The translations under genes were made by a program, and so were the position numbers. From positions 1 through 64,000 of the forward strand of contig JALJEE010000341.1 in assembly GCA_023231475.1 (NCBI GenBank): DNA of 64,000 bases, in the 5' to 3' direction. The notes below the pieces were generated by a model. The model saw only the letters and a list, made by a program, of their open reading frames with translations. It made no database searches and was not told where the DNA came from. Below, piece after piece: positions 47,701-58,432 of this stretch; position 1 is the first letter of the stretch, and the number at the start of each line of letters is the position of its first letter. The stretch is from Seison nebaliae. Taxonomy: Eukaryota; Rotifera; Pararotatoria; Seisonacea; Seisonidae.

Positions 47701-50700
47701 GTTCTAAAAGAAAAATGATTATTGGCTATTCGAACAATAATTCTAAAAAAATGGATGGAACCGATGAAGCGTGTACATGAAATGGAACGTTATTTACGTA
47801 AAATTTGACCAGACGAAATTAAAAAAATAAAGTGGAATAGAAACGTGATTCATAATATAAACACTATCGTCCATTATCATTCTGAACGGTACGGTCGTCA
47901 TCTTATCAGTAAATAGTAGTGAATGATTTGAATACATAATCTGACGACCTCGATCATCGGAAGAAATGGTTATTCCGAATGAAATGAAGGGAAATCAGTT
48001 TGTAAGAATATTTCGATTTAATATTCAAAATGATAACTGAACCGCAAATAATTTCCACTAATATCAATGTTATTCACTGGTAATACACAATTGATAGTGA
48101 TGATAAGCTCTTCCTCATTTCACTCGTATTCACACATGTTCGGATGGAGGAGAATGTATTTCTCCTTTATCCACATAAATTCTGTTTCATAGTCTTCCAT
48201 TCAGTCTTCATCATTCACCAATATCGTCAATGATTGCTACACTTCCACGTTCGTAAGAGAATCTTGTTCGAGTGAATACATGTTATTCCAACAATTTCAA
48301 CACTATCTATTCCTTCACTTAATTTGTAACGTCAACTTGAATAAGTTCGTTCATTTAATCGAAGTAAAAGGTTCTGTTTTCTTTTCTCCGAATGGAGATA
48401 ATGCGGAAAATCGGGAAACGACCGAACGTGACAAACTTATCCATTCCATCGAATAAACATATATATTATTATTTAACTCCAAACGAATTATGAAAGAATT
48501 TGAAAATTTCAAATGATAAGTAAAGTATTAGGAAACGGAACATATTCCCAAATTAATACGAATCTACAAAACTGGTTCCTCATCCCCACTTAATATAAGT
48601 CAATGAAAATGCTACACACGGACACCGGATATCATAAATAATAGCTAATGATATTTAATGGAGAAACGTGAAAGTTTTCTTAATAAGAAATTCTCTTTAT
48701 TGAAGATCAACTTTATGAGGTTTTTCCGTAAACGAACGGGGATCTAAATGTTCTTGTCTTCTGCCTCATAAGTGTGTAGTGGATGAACGAGCAGTTCGAT
48801 TGAAAGAAGACATATAGAGATGTTAGTAAGAGGAGAGAAGTACCAGAAGTAGACGTATATTGTTAGTAAACATTTCTTTCCAATTTAAAATGATTTCTCC
48901 TTCTCTAACACAGACGACGAAGAAGACGAAGAATTCGGATTATTTAAAATGGATTTATTCGAAATAAGAAAAAAGTTTGGACGTAGGTCGACAATGAAAC
49001 GAATATTTTTTTCAATGATACGGAATTGAATCGAATCAATTACGGTTTGATGTTAATCCATTATTCATCGACATCAAACGGCTCGTAAGTCCTCCCCACA
49101 AAAATGAGAAGAAAAGACTCAAAATAAAATTTTAATGAGCATTCTTCATGATCACGTCAAAGACGATATAAGATCGACTGGTTAACATTAGTCCGTGGAA
49201 AATTTCTTTTGAATAATTTTTCTTTTTTTGGATTTGCATCCACATTCTATTCAGTGGAAGACAAAAGCTTTTCTGAAAATATTTTCATGAATTTCATGAA
49301 AGAACGTGACGATAAATATTCAAGTACTATCTCCTGATTGTTGGACGATTGCCTTTCAACACATTTCCACCAAGACATGTCGTTCCAATCGTTGAATTGA
49401 ATTCATTCGATTCCTACCAGATTCACTTTCTAACCTGCCAACTATTTATCGGACAAGAAAAAATTAAAAAGATTTATTGTTTGAGTTTGGCTGAATGAAA
49501 ATGGATAATATGAAAATTAGAAAACTAAACAATGTGTGTGAAGGGAATAGATGTAACAGATTATTGAGAAGTTTTACTCGTGAGTCTAACAATTCTTCTT
49601 TGTTTTGAGAAGGAATCGTAAACATTGTAAAGTTGTTAGAAAGTAATAGATAATAATAATATCATACAATGGGATGATATGTTGAAAATTTATCATGAAA
49701 ATGACGACAGGTGTTAATGACAATATGATCATGATGATCTCAATAAACTATTCTTTTATTTTATTTGAGAGAGATAAGTATATGATAAAATAAATTGCCC
49801 ATCACTTCACAAATGTTTGTGCATTGGTAATTGGGACGATAAGAATGATTTCAATGAAGTGATGCACCTGATGCCAAAGTAAACAGAAGATTTTAATGAG
49901 CACATCCTTCAAACTAAATATCGACTTCCGAAAAGATAATAGTGAAAATTTTTCCTTTCTCCTCATCGAAAAGAAGAAAACGGAAATTTGTTTTGAAGAA
50001 AACTATTCCGTTGAGTGATTGGATGGAAAGTGATTCTAATCGTGATTCGGGATAGTCATAAAACAAATTGAGCGTTACTGACAGTGATTAATTAAAGAAT
50101 GCACAAGAATTTGAGACGGAAGTGATTCATTTGGCGTGTGTTAAGATACATTATCACACAATCATCAAAAGAACACACATTCCACTCACACATAACATGA
50201 TCAATTATCTGAGGTAGAATCAAACGAATTTTCGAACGAATCGAGAAGAAAAATCGAGGAATTTTACGTATTCCGAATCTATTTGAATGAAATGAAAGAA
50301 CAGGAATTTTGGTGGAGAAAACGAAAATATTTATGAAAATTATTATTGTTAGACACATCCCTAAACATCCTGATGCGGTAATAGGAAATAGGAAAAAAAA
50401 GTTTTTGTGAATTGAATTCCAACAAAAGAGAATTGCGCAAACATTCACTTAGAGGGATATGGCCAGAGAACTGCGCTGAATGGATATTGTGCTCATAAAT
50501 GTATTGCCTTCCGTCACAACTACCGGTATAGTTTATCGAGTGCTTATCGACAATTAGCTTAATCGTTTAAACATCTATAAAAAGGAATTGTAATAATCGT
50601 CTTCTTCTATTTTGTTTTCCATCGATATCAACAACAACTTTCTTGTACTTCATCGATCTCACTCATCGTCAAATGGATTTCGTGTAAATTTGCGAGAATT

Positions 50701-51530
50701 TCCTACTTTTCGAGAGAAGTCCCTTACGGTCAAACAAATGGGATATTCTTAGAGCATATTCGCTATTAGAGTGTGTCGAGGACTGAAATAACTGTATGAA
50801 TATGGTAAGTAAGTGGGAGAAGAGTGTGGAGAAGTTTCGGTGAGAAAAAGTGAGTTCGTTTATCAAAATCCTGTATAGTTTTGGTAACTCCAATTCGATA
50901 AATGTTATTTGAGGCAAATATTAATCTGTCCATTGCAATCAACATCTACATTTGCAGAATTTGTAAGATATTTAAACATTAAATTATTTCCTGATAAATT
51001 TACGAAGAAGAAATAATATAGCACGAACTAAACGAGTTGAAAGCATCAAAATTACAAATCGATTAATCGTCTTACACATTATTGTGGAAGAAGACGCCAC
51101 ACAAAGAACATGATGCCACATATCGATGACACATTAGATCACGTTAACTGTCGAACACGCAATCAGATGCATCGACCTTTGTAATTTGAGGTTACTGCTC
51201 AAAACCGTTTCCATACCAACTATAGGAAAAATTACAAAAATTCGAACAAGAATATAATTCAACTAAAAAAGAATTATAAAATATATTTTAAACTTGTAAA
51301 ATTGTAAGATTGATGAGACTTAATAAATAGAGTCGTGCGAATGGTGAGCATGTTGGAGAACAGATGTTTATCTTCTTCTGATGATGATGATGGCATCTGA
51401 GATTGTGTGAGAGATAATAAGAGAAAGTTTATTTTCTTTCAAAATAATCCGAATTACTTTCTTTAAAACAATTGTTGTTGTGAAAGAAATGATTCTTTTT
51501 ATTATTGAAAGGAAAATATTATTTCAATAT

Positions 51531-51558
51531 GACGATGATGATGATGATGATGATGATT
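51531..51558. repeat. (GAT)n microsatellite
   Basis: About nine consecutive GAT/ATG trinucleotide units in the non-coding region, starting with one GAC variant. Confidence 0.9.
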
Positions 51559-51809
51559 AAACTTTTTGTCAGTACATGAATTACTTACTCACACATTCTC
51601 CCAAACAAACAATGACCTCTAATACCATTAAGTCTCGGAGGCGAGTTTTCTTATGCCACTTTCTCTATTGTTTCTCAGTTAATGAAGGAATCAAATAGAA
51701 CGTATGCGAATAAAAATGATAATACCAAAAGAAGGATTGCGATTAGAACAATGCCAATTGAAACTTCCCATTTCGAAAGAGCACACACTTATAATCATTA
51801 ACTATATCG

Positions 51810-51831
51810 ATTGATTGATTGATTGATTGAT
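51810..51831. repeat. (GATT)n microsatellite
   Basis: Five consecutive GATT units in non-coding DNA. Confidence 0.85.
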
Positions 51832-52090
51832 CGATTTGATTGAATCGAAAAAAATGGAGAATGAATAAAAGAAAGAAATGTTTGAATGAATCAGTTATTG
51901 AGAGTAAGTGAACGAAATTGAACTATCGCCTCTACCTCAAAGTTTTGTTCGTTCATATACTTTTTTTAAAAAAAAATGTGAAGGTAAGACGTCCCGCATT
52001 GTTTTCTATTGATTTGTCGACAGAATATTAACTGACTTACAACAAACCATACAACAACTACAATTCTCATCGTTTTGTTTAATTGCATTC

Positions 52091-52131
52091 TTTTCCTCCT
52101 TCTCCTCCTTCTCCTCCTTCTTCTTCCCCTT
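52091..52131. repeat. pyrimidine CTCCTT tract
   Basis: A strand-asymmetric run of CTCCTT units about 40 bp long. Such mirror-like polypyrimidine runs can form triplex DNA; no function is visible. Confidence 0.8.
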
Positions 52132-53268
52132 CTGGGAGAGATTGGTAGGAGAATGTCAATCGAACGAAGCAGAAAACTGTTCGACCTTCAATTTATCAAT
52201 CAATCAATCATAATATTAGTAAGATGATTGAAGGAAATAGGAAGAATGAAATGTAAATTTTAGAAGAAAAGAATCCATAAATTTCGCGGTGAAAGTTTTA
52301 TGCATTTCTCAATTTCTCTTGTAACATCCGTTTCATACTGTTTCCACTATTATCCATTGAACAAAACAAATTCGAATGAAAAGGAATTCGAAGGAGAGCT
52401 TGACTGGTTGTTGCTCATTTCCGAAATATTTCCTTCTTTCATGTCATCGATGAGGAACTACTACTACTTGGTGGTGAGTATCTTCAAAGTAGAAGAATAC
52501 ATCACCGTCAACTTTCACTAGAATATGGGAAGTGGTTGGAGAAATGGTTGACATCGAATTTGTTAAAAATAACACAATGAAATTATCGAAGTATTCAAGT
52601 TCTCCTCTGATAGCGCCGATTGAGTGAAGATATAGATAAGTGTCATCTTATTTCCATACCTTCACCATCACATTGTTTGAACGAATAAATGAATTTAAAA
52701 AATAACGAGCAAAAAATGCGAGAAGCGCAATAGCAATAAAATTGGATTATATTTCTTTTGAACTCGTTCAAATGAAGGTGCTAAAGATCGGCGTATAAAA
52801 TTATCGCCGCTACCGGATGCAGTCGTTAAAGACATCTGGACCAAATGTTTGACTTTATTATCTTCTAATCATCTTATAAATATAAATTGAAATTATTCTT
52901 TCTTTTTTTCCTTTTTTTTTTAGAGAAGTTTTTTTTTAAGAAGTTCAGGAACTCATCGAAGAATTTACTTTTATAGGAAAATAACAAATAAGAAAAAAAA
53001 ACAAATATTCATCATCATCATCATCTCACTTTCTTTTTTGACCTGAATAACTGTAATAACTTCACAGTTGGTAGTCCAAGAAAATTACCTCAAATTGAAT
53101 AATCTTCATAATTAAGTCTTGTGAGTAACATTGTCTAAAGCGAATTGAAGCAACGAAAGTGTAAGTTCTTTACAAGCATCTGTTGTTATTATTTGCTTCC
53201 GTAATCCCTAGAAAAATTTCCTTTGTTTGTTTGAACGAACTGGTCAAACAACAAACGAATTCGACTTC

Positions 53269-55094
53269 TCATTTTAATCGACTGAATAATCGAATGAGAA
53301 ATTCTCCATCAAACTGTTCGATGATACTCTCACTCTTCAGATTGGGGAGTGGAGTCGTTATTTCGAATCGAAAAGTTCGAATAAAATAAATGAGGAATGT
53401 TTTGATGGAAATTAATGCGAATTTTGATGCGGGACATCTCCTTCGTCCCATTCCGAAATTTCCAATGGAATTATTCTCAAACAATTTTACATTTGGTGAA
53501 ATTATCGTATTATGATAAATCGATAATTGATTATCCAATATTATCGTTTTCGAACATTTACGACTAATTACACTAAAAATTGAATGAAATAAATCTGTTT
53601 ATTGAAATGAGGAGAACCTGGGCGCTGTTGAATGTTCTTTCATTGTATCGTTTAAGAAATTATTCAATTCTTCAAATTCATTGACATTCTCATAAGATAA
53701 TAACTGAAAATCATTAGAATAAATCATCCATTAAATTTAAATCGAAAACATTTTGTTTATTAAATTTCTGTAGAATGAGTTGGAATAATTCTTCTTGTTT
53801 CTTTTCATTTTTACATAGACGATAAATGGAAAATGTCAATAAACTTCCACTTGTCTCATAACCAGCGATGAGACAAAAAGCCAAATTCGATTTAATCGAT
53901 GTGAAATGATATCGTTTCTTTATCATTTCTGTTAACAGATCATTCGGTGCCTCACCTGATCGAATCAATTCACAACGTTCATTGATTAGTTGATGAAGAT
54001 TAGAATCTGGAAAAAAATTCTAAAAATTAAATTTAAAAATAATTTAAAAACTTTTTATGTTACTGGAAATGAAGGTAAGAAAGTCTAATATGGGAAGGAC
54101 GAATAAATATTGAAGAATTGGGAATATATCTGACAAATTTTTATTAAAAATTAAATTAAAAACATAAAAAAATCAAACTTAATAGACAAGTAAAGAAATT
54201 GGAAAGTTTCGTAAGTTCATTAGCGAATTGATGTAATTTGTCGAATGAACTGTCACGTTTCTGAAAATGTTGAGTCAAATAAGAATAATTCTTTTTACTT
54301 TGAATGAAGTCCTCGATGACATCGAATGAGAAAATTTGAGAAATTCTGATGGAAAGAAATTGTGAGAGAAATTATTGGAAAAATTCACTTTTGTATATCG
54401 ATCAATTCCTCCGAATTTTTCTCTAATAAATTGATTAATAAAATTCTCATATATTTCTCCGTGATTCGTTTTTCATTCTATAATTTTTTTTTTAAATTAC
54501 CAAATCGGAAAATTATTCAAACAAATCTCTTTTTATTAAAGAACATCGTTCTCGCAATATCTCCTCGCCACAATTGCCAATTGTGATAATTGGAGGAGAA
54601 GATATTGGAATAATAAGAATTCTTCAAATAATCACTAATGCCAATTGACTGGAATTGAAATGAGAATTGAAATGAGAATTTCAACATTAAAAAAATGGAA
54701 ACTTTTCTGTGAAAACAATTTTGAAAATTTCCAACAAATAATTTTTCGATAGTTTGTTTATCGTCTAAAATTAGTATAAATTGATAACCATCAAGATATC
54801 TGAAAAAGTAAATGATGGAAAAAATGATGAAAAATGAAACTGACCCGAATTTTTCTCCATAACATTCACTCCATTGTCGAATGGAATTCTTATAACCGAA
54901 TCGTATTAGATGGAATGTGGAGCCGATAAACGGTAAAGGAAATGGTCCAGATATTTTGTGAAATTTTAATAAGAATTTCCATCTAAAAAATGTAGAAAAT
55001 TCAATTTAATTGAGTTGAAATTGATGAATCGAAACCTGATGTAATAGAATGTGAGATAAGTGATGGTAATTAATGATAATAATATGGTGAACAT
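53269..55094 (-). CDS. divergent cytochrome P450
   Basis: About ten small exons on the minus strand, starting at ATG 55094. Exon 1 encodes a membrane anchor (FTILLSLITITYLTFYYIR). Exon 2 has SGPFPLPFIGSTFHLIRFG, the proline-rich hinge. Residues in the exon 53968-53714 contain FCLIAGYETSG, the I-helix A-G-x-[ED]-T oxygen-activation motif. The heme loop is NFGMGRRRCPASKFA (53470-53426), keeping F-x-x-G-x-R-x-C but with Ala for the final Gly. The K-helix, normally E-x-x-R, reads NDTMKEHSTAP, so Glu and Arg are replaced by Asp and Lys. About 25-30 residues of the usual HRDP...PERF meander are absent. All joins I traced keep the frame. It is either a neofunctionalised or inactive P450, or one whose exon there I have missed. 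Exon borders in the middle are approximate. Confidence 0.75.
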
Positions 55095-55216
55095 GACGAT
55101 GAGGAAAATGGAAATTATCTGTCGTGTGAAGGACGATTTGTGGAAATAGAAATTTTTTATTGAAAAAAAATTTTGAAAAAAAATTTTATGATGGAAATTG
55201 TTGGCTAAATGATTTG
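55095..55216. promoter_or_regulatory. bidirectional promoter region, P450 / AFG1L
   Basis: Only 122 bp separate the proposed ATGs of the P450 gene (-) and the AFG1-like gene (+). Both promoters and 5' UTRs must overlap here or extend into the other gene. No TATA-like element is convincing; this is inferred from gene orientation. Confidence 0.5.
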
Positions 55217-56728
55217 ATGAATTGTCTGAAGCGTTATTCAACCAACTTGAAATTGAAGACATTGAGAGATGTAGGTCAATTTCGATATTCGACGAAATGT
55301 TTATTGGAAAAATATGAAGAGAAGGTGGAGAAGAAGGAAATCGAATCTGATGAGAATCAGATAGAAATCATCAAAAATTATTTGATGCCTTTCGCTCAAC
55401 TTGCAATCAAACGATTGAGTGACGGTTCGAAAAAATCAATTTTAAAAAATTTCTTCTCATCTTCATCATCATTATCGTCGAAATTGGAGAAAGGAGTTTA
55501 TTTATATGGAGGTGTTGGTAGTGGGAAAACGATGTTGATGAATTTGACATTTGATTGGATTTCAAATGAATTGCAAAAAGATGGATTAATGAAGAGGGAA
55601 ATGAATGTGAATAATCAATTGATACGTAGTCAATTGGATGGAATTCGACGATGTCATTTCATTTCATTTATGAAAGAATTTCATTTAAATTTACATCGAT
55701 TGAAAATGGAAGGAAATGTGATGAATGGAGTGGAATTGATTGGAGAGAGAATATTGAAAGAATCATCGATAATTTGTTTTGATGAATTCCAAGTGACAGA
55801 TATTGCTGATGCAATGATTATGAGGAATTTATTCCAATATTTATTCGATCATCAACTTCTCATTTTTGGAACGAGTAATCGTCGACCGAACGATCTCTAT
55901 CTTAACGGTTTACAACGAAGTAATTTTCTACCATTTATTCCATTATTGGAATCTCATACTTTTCCCATACAAATTCTTCAACATAAAGATTATCGTATTG
56001 ATCAACAACAACAACAACGGGAAGAAGAAGAAGAAGAATCGAAAGACATTGATGAAAAAGAGAAATTTTTAAGAAGGAAATTTCTCTTAAAAAATTCACC
56101 TAAAACTTTCTTTAGTTTCGATGACGAATCGTCGAATGATATTGTGGAATGGATGAAAAGAAAAGATGAATCAATCGAATCGTTAAATGAATTGAAAGGT
56201 GAGGAGATGATGGTGGAGAGTTTTGGGAGGAAGATCATAATACCAAATTTAATAAAATTTTCGAAAGAAAATTTCGAAATGAAATTTGGATTTTATTCAT
56301 TCAACGAATTATTCGAAGAAAATAAAAGTTCCATCGATTATGAAAGTATCACCGATGTTTGTTTGAATGGATTAATCGTCTCAAATTTCCCATTTTATGG
56401 AATTGATGTTTTTCAGAATTCGTCAGCATTTCGACGCTTCATCACTTTCATTGATATCGTTTATGATAAGAATCGATTACTCATTCTCCAATTAGACGAA
56501 TTAAATCGAATTAATTCGCTCGAACAACTTTTCTCTATTAAACGTCAATTGGATGAGTCAGTTCTGTATGATCGAATGAAACATCTAGCTGATTATACGG
56601 ACGGAAAGATCGATAAGAACATCAGTTTATTGACAAATGAAGATGAACGTTTCTCCATCCAACGAACAATTAGTCGACTAAATGAAATTTTCAATTCAAA
56701 AACTTATTGGGAGAAATCGATTAGATGA
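55217..56728 (+). CDS. AFG1L: AFG1-like mitochondrial ATPase
   Basis: Intronless frame of about 503 residues. I prefer ATG 55217 because the frame upstream begins only with TTG. From 55217 the N-terminus (MNCLKRYSTNLKLKTLRD) is basic and lacks acidic residues at first, as expected for a mitochondrial presequence. Walker A is GGVGSGKTMLM (near residue 98) and Walker B is IICFDEFQVTDIADAMI. Sensor-like text LLIFGTSNRRPNDLYLNGLQR and FLPFIPLLESHT is highly typical of AFG1/LACE1. The family is an AAA-type ATPase of the mitochondrial inner membrane involved in protein quality control. A charged insert (EEEEEESKDIDEKEK) lies after residue 260. It ends with TGA, so TGA is a normal stop in this genome. 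Confidence 0.92.
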   Translation: MNCLKRYSTNLKLKTLRDVGQFRYSTKCLLEKYEEKVEKKEIESDENQIEIIKNYLMPFAQLAIKRLSDGSKKSILKNFFSSSSSLSSKLEKGVYLYGGVGSGKTMLMNLTFDWISNELQKDGLMKREMNVNNQLIRSQLDGIRRCHFISFMKEFHLNLHRLKMEGNVMNGVELIGERILKESSIICFDEFQVTDIADAMIMRNLFQYLFDHQLLIFGTSNRRPNDLYLNGLQRSNFLPFIPLLESHTFPIQILQHKDYRIDQQQQQREEEEEESKDIDEKEKFLRRKFLLKNSPKTFFSFDDESSNDIVEWMKRKDESIESLNELKGEEMMVESFGRKIIIPNLIKFSKENFEMKFGFYSFNELFEENKSSIDYESITDVCLNGLIVSNFPFYGIDVFQNSSAFRRFITFIDIVYDKNRLLILQLDELNRINSLEQLFSIKRQLDESVLYDRMKHLADYTDGKIDKNISLLTNEDERFSIQRTISRLNEIFNSKTYWEKSIR

Positions 56729-56737
56729 AAATTATTT

Positions 56738-56760
56738 AATAAAACTTTATTTTTAATAAA
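56738..56760. terminator. interdigitated polyadenylation signals of convergent genes
   Basis: Only 32 bp separate the stop of AFG1L (+, 56728) from the stop of the 97-residue gene (-, 56761). AATAAA occurs on the plus strand at 56738-56743 and 56755-56760, and on the minus strand at 56751-56746. Cleavage 15-30 nt after these signals would fall in the opposite gene's coding region, so the two mRNAs should overlap. Confidence 0.65.
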
Positions 56761-57054
56761 TTATGCTAATGTTGCTTGATCTGACATTCGTTCTGCTATC
56801 GGTTTTGGATTCACTTTAAAGAGAACAATACAGAATATTGCACATAATAATAGTACGATAATTGCTACGATACTAATTAGAGTAATGAGCATCGCATTGA
56901 ACTGAATTGGTCCGTCGATATCTTTCGAATTAGCAGACGGTACGGTCAACGTTCTGGTTTGGGGACCGTCCAAATCCGTTACCATTCCAGCATGTCCATA
57001 TGATTCACGATTTCTTGGTGTGGAAAATAGGAAGTTTGCTCTCCTCTGCACCAT
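56761..57054 (-). CDS. 97-residue single-pass membrane protein
   Basis: Frame from ATG 57054 to TAA. It has a basic/polar N-terminal half (VQRRANFLFSTPRNRESYGH), one strong membrane helix near residues 54-78 (AMLITLISIVAIIVLLLCAI) and a short basic cytoplasmic-type tail. There is no cleavable signal peptide, so it would insert as a signal anchor. I do not recognise the family. It could also be the last exon of a larger gene, but I see no upstream exon before the divergent SCOC gene. The AATAAA only 10 nt after the stop supports a real transcript end. Confidence 0.6.
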   Translation of the reverse strand: MVQRRANFLFSTPRNRESYGHAGMVTDLDGPQTRTLTVPSANSKDIDGPIQFNAMLITLISIVAIIVLLLCAIFCIVLFKVNPKPIAERMSDQATLA

Positions 57055-57442
57055 TCGGTTAACGGAGTAACAAATGAAAACGGATCAAATTAAATTCGAA
57101 TTTTTATTGAATGAAATCCATTCAAACCCATTGTGAAATGTTGGAAATGGACCTTCATTCGACTAACAACTCCTTTTACATTATTTGAATGAATTGAGAA
57201 AAATTCCTTTAACCTTCCCAACTAATTCCACAAGAATAATTGTGATGAATAATCAGGAATTCCAAAAAAAAAAGAATTTTAAAAAATTTTACCAATTCTC
57301 ACTGTTGTTGTTAAAAAGTTTGAATTTAAAATTTTAAAAAAATTTCAAAATTTTCTTTATAAATATGATCTTATTCTCCAAATTTAAATTAGTTACAATC
57401 TGTTTTGGAATCGGAACAAAATTGGACCCTCGATAATTAAAG

Positions 57443-57866
57443 ATGAATGAAAAAGATGGTGATAATATCGAAGAAATCAGATTAAGTGAAGGTTCGAATA
57501 ATTTTACATTTGTCTTAGTGTGATCGATTGGCAGATGGGACCTATGAGGCAGAGAAGTTAAAGGAAGAATGCGAAGATGGTTTGAAAGAACTGACAAGCC
57601 AATTGAACGAGCTATCAACGAACGAAGAGAAATTGATGTTGAATTCTGAAGTCTTGAAATTGCAATCGACTCTAGGAGGTTTCATTTTGATATTTTGAAT
57701 ATTTGTATTTCTACTCATTACAGATATCACATCCAGATTGAACGAAGTAAAAGATGAAAATGGAAAATTGAGATCAGAAATTCGTGTATTGAGTCAGTAT
57801 GTGGAGAATTTGGTTACATCAAGTTCGATCTTTCAGAACACAGCCATCCTCTCAACGAAACCATAA
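57443..57866 (+). CDS. SCOC: short coiled-coil protein SCOC/UNC-69
   Basis: Three exons (57443-57491, 57535-57678, 57724-57866) with introns of 43 and 45 bp give 111 residues. The C-terminal coil NSEVLKLQSTLGDITSRLN, EVKDENGKLRSEIRVL and SQYVENLVTSSSIFQ matches SCOC almost residue by residue (vertebrate LRSENQVLGQYIENLMSASSVFQ). SCOC is a Golgi/trans-Golgi protein that binds ARL1 and FEZ1 and acts in autophagy and axon outgrowth. The exon 1/2 join is ambiguous: an alternative donor at about 57456 also keeps the frame and shortens the N-terminus. Head-to-head with the small membrane protein gene, about 390 bp apart. Confidence 0.88.
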
Positions 57867-58432
57867 ATTTATATTTAATTCATCTTTTTCATCTATTTAG
57901 AGATATAAATCTATATTTCTTATTATTCATAAATACAAATAAAAGGACATCATTCTTTGTATCGCTTGGTAAAATGTTATTCTATAATGAATTAACGATG
58001 AATTAATTAATTTATATTAAATTCAGAGATTGTACTTTGGAAATTGAATTAACAAATCGGAAAATGTACCCTTTACATGGATGGGCATTATGGGAAAATG
58101 TTGAAGATTATTAAAAATAATCTTTATTGGAAATAATAAAAAATTCAAAGTTTAAGCTTATATCTCAGATATAATAGGGAAGTTAAGCTTAATAAGAATC
58201 TTGAAAGTAATTTCCATTAACATCTTAACAACAACAATATTGATAGTCATAAGCTAAAGAATTTTGAGACGGAAGATCATTTGAAATCAGGAAGTTGATA
58301 GAAGTTGAAAATAATAAGTTTGGTGAAAGTTGCGATTTATTCCAATTTTTTCCGTCGACAGCTTTTGTTGTTTGTAGATAGACAGTAATTTGAATATTCA
58401 AAAAATTTTTTTTCGTTAATTTCCATTTCGCC
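57867..58432. other. intergenic, nothing recognised
   Basis: AT-rich spacer between two plus-strand genes. It likely holds the SCOC 3' UTR and the promoter of the next gene. No RNA gene or exon is seen. Confidence 0.5.

Larger units (their letters stand above)
38995..53268. other. 14.3-kb region without recognisable genes
   Basis: No frame here is longer than 132 residues, and none shows domain-like composition, signal peptides or splice-linked partners. I scanned both strands for tRNA B-boxes and familiar exon motifs and saw none. It contains simple repeats: (CAT)n at 47584-47602, (GAT)n at 51531-51558, (GATT)n at 51810-51831 and a CTCCTT pyrimidine tract at 52091-52131. It also has a 48-bp hairpin at 41656-41703. 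It lies upstream of the Ig-receptor start and beyond the P450 3' end, so it could be regulatory DNA of the receptor or contain unrecognised 5' exons or non-coding RNAs. Confidence 0.5.

Noticed and set aside
51531-51558. (GAT)n run as a CRISPR or regulatory array
   Set aside because: It is a plain trinucleotide microsatellite without spacers; CRISPR arrays are not expected in a eukaryotic nuclear genome.
55160-55262. Extended N-terminus of AFG1L from 55160 and of the P450 frame from 55262
   Set aside because: AFG1L's upstream frame begins with TTG, and ATG 55217 gives a good mitochondrial presequence. For the P450, ATG 55094 directly precedes the membrane anchor.
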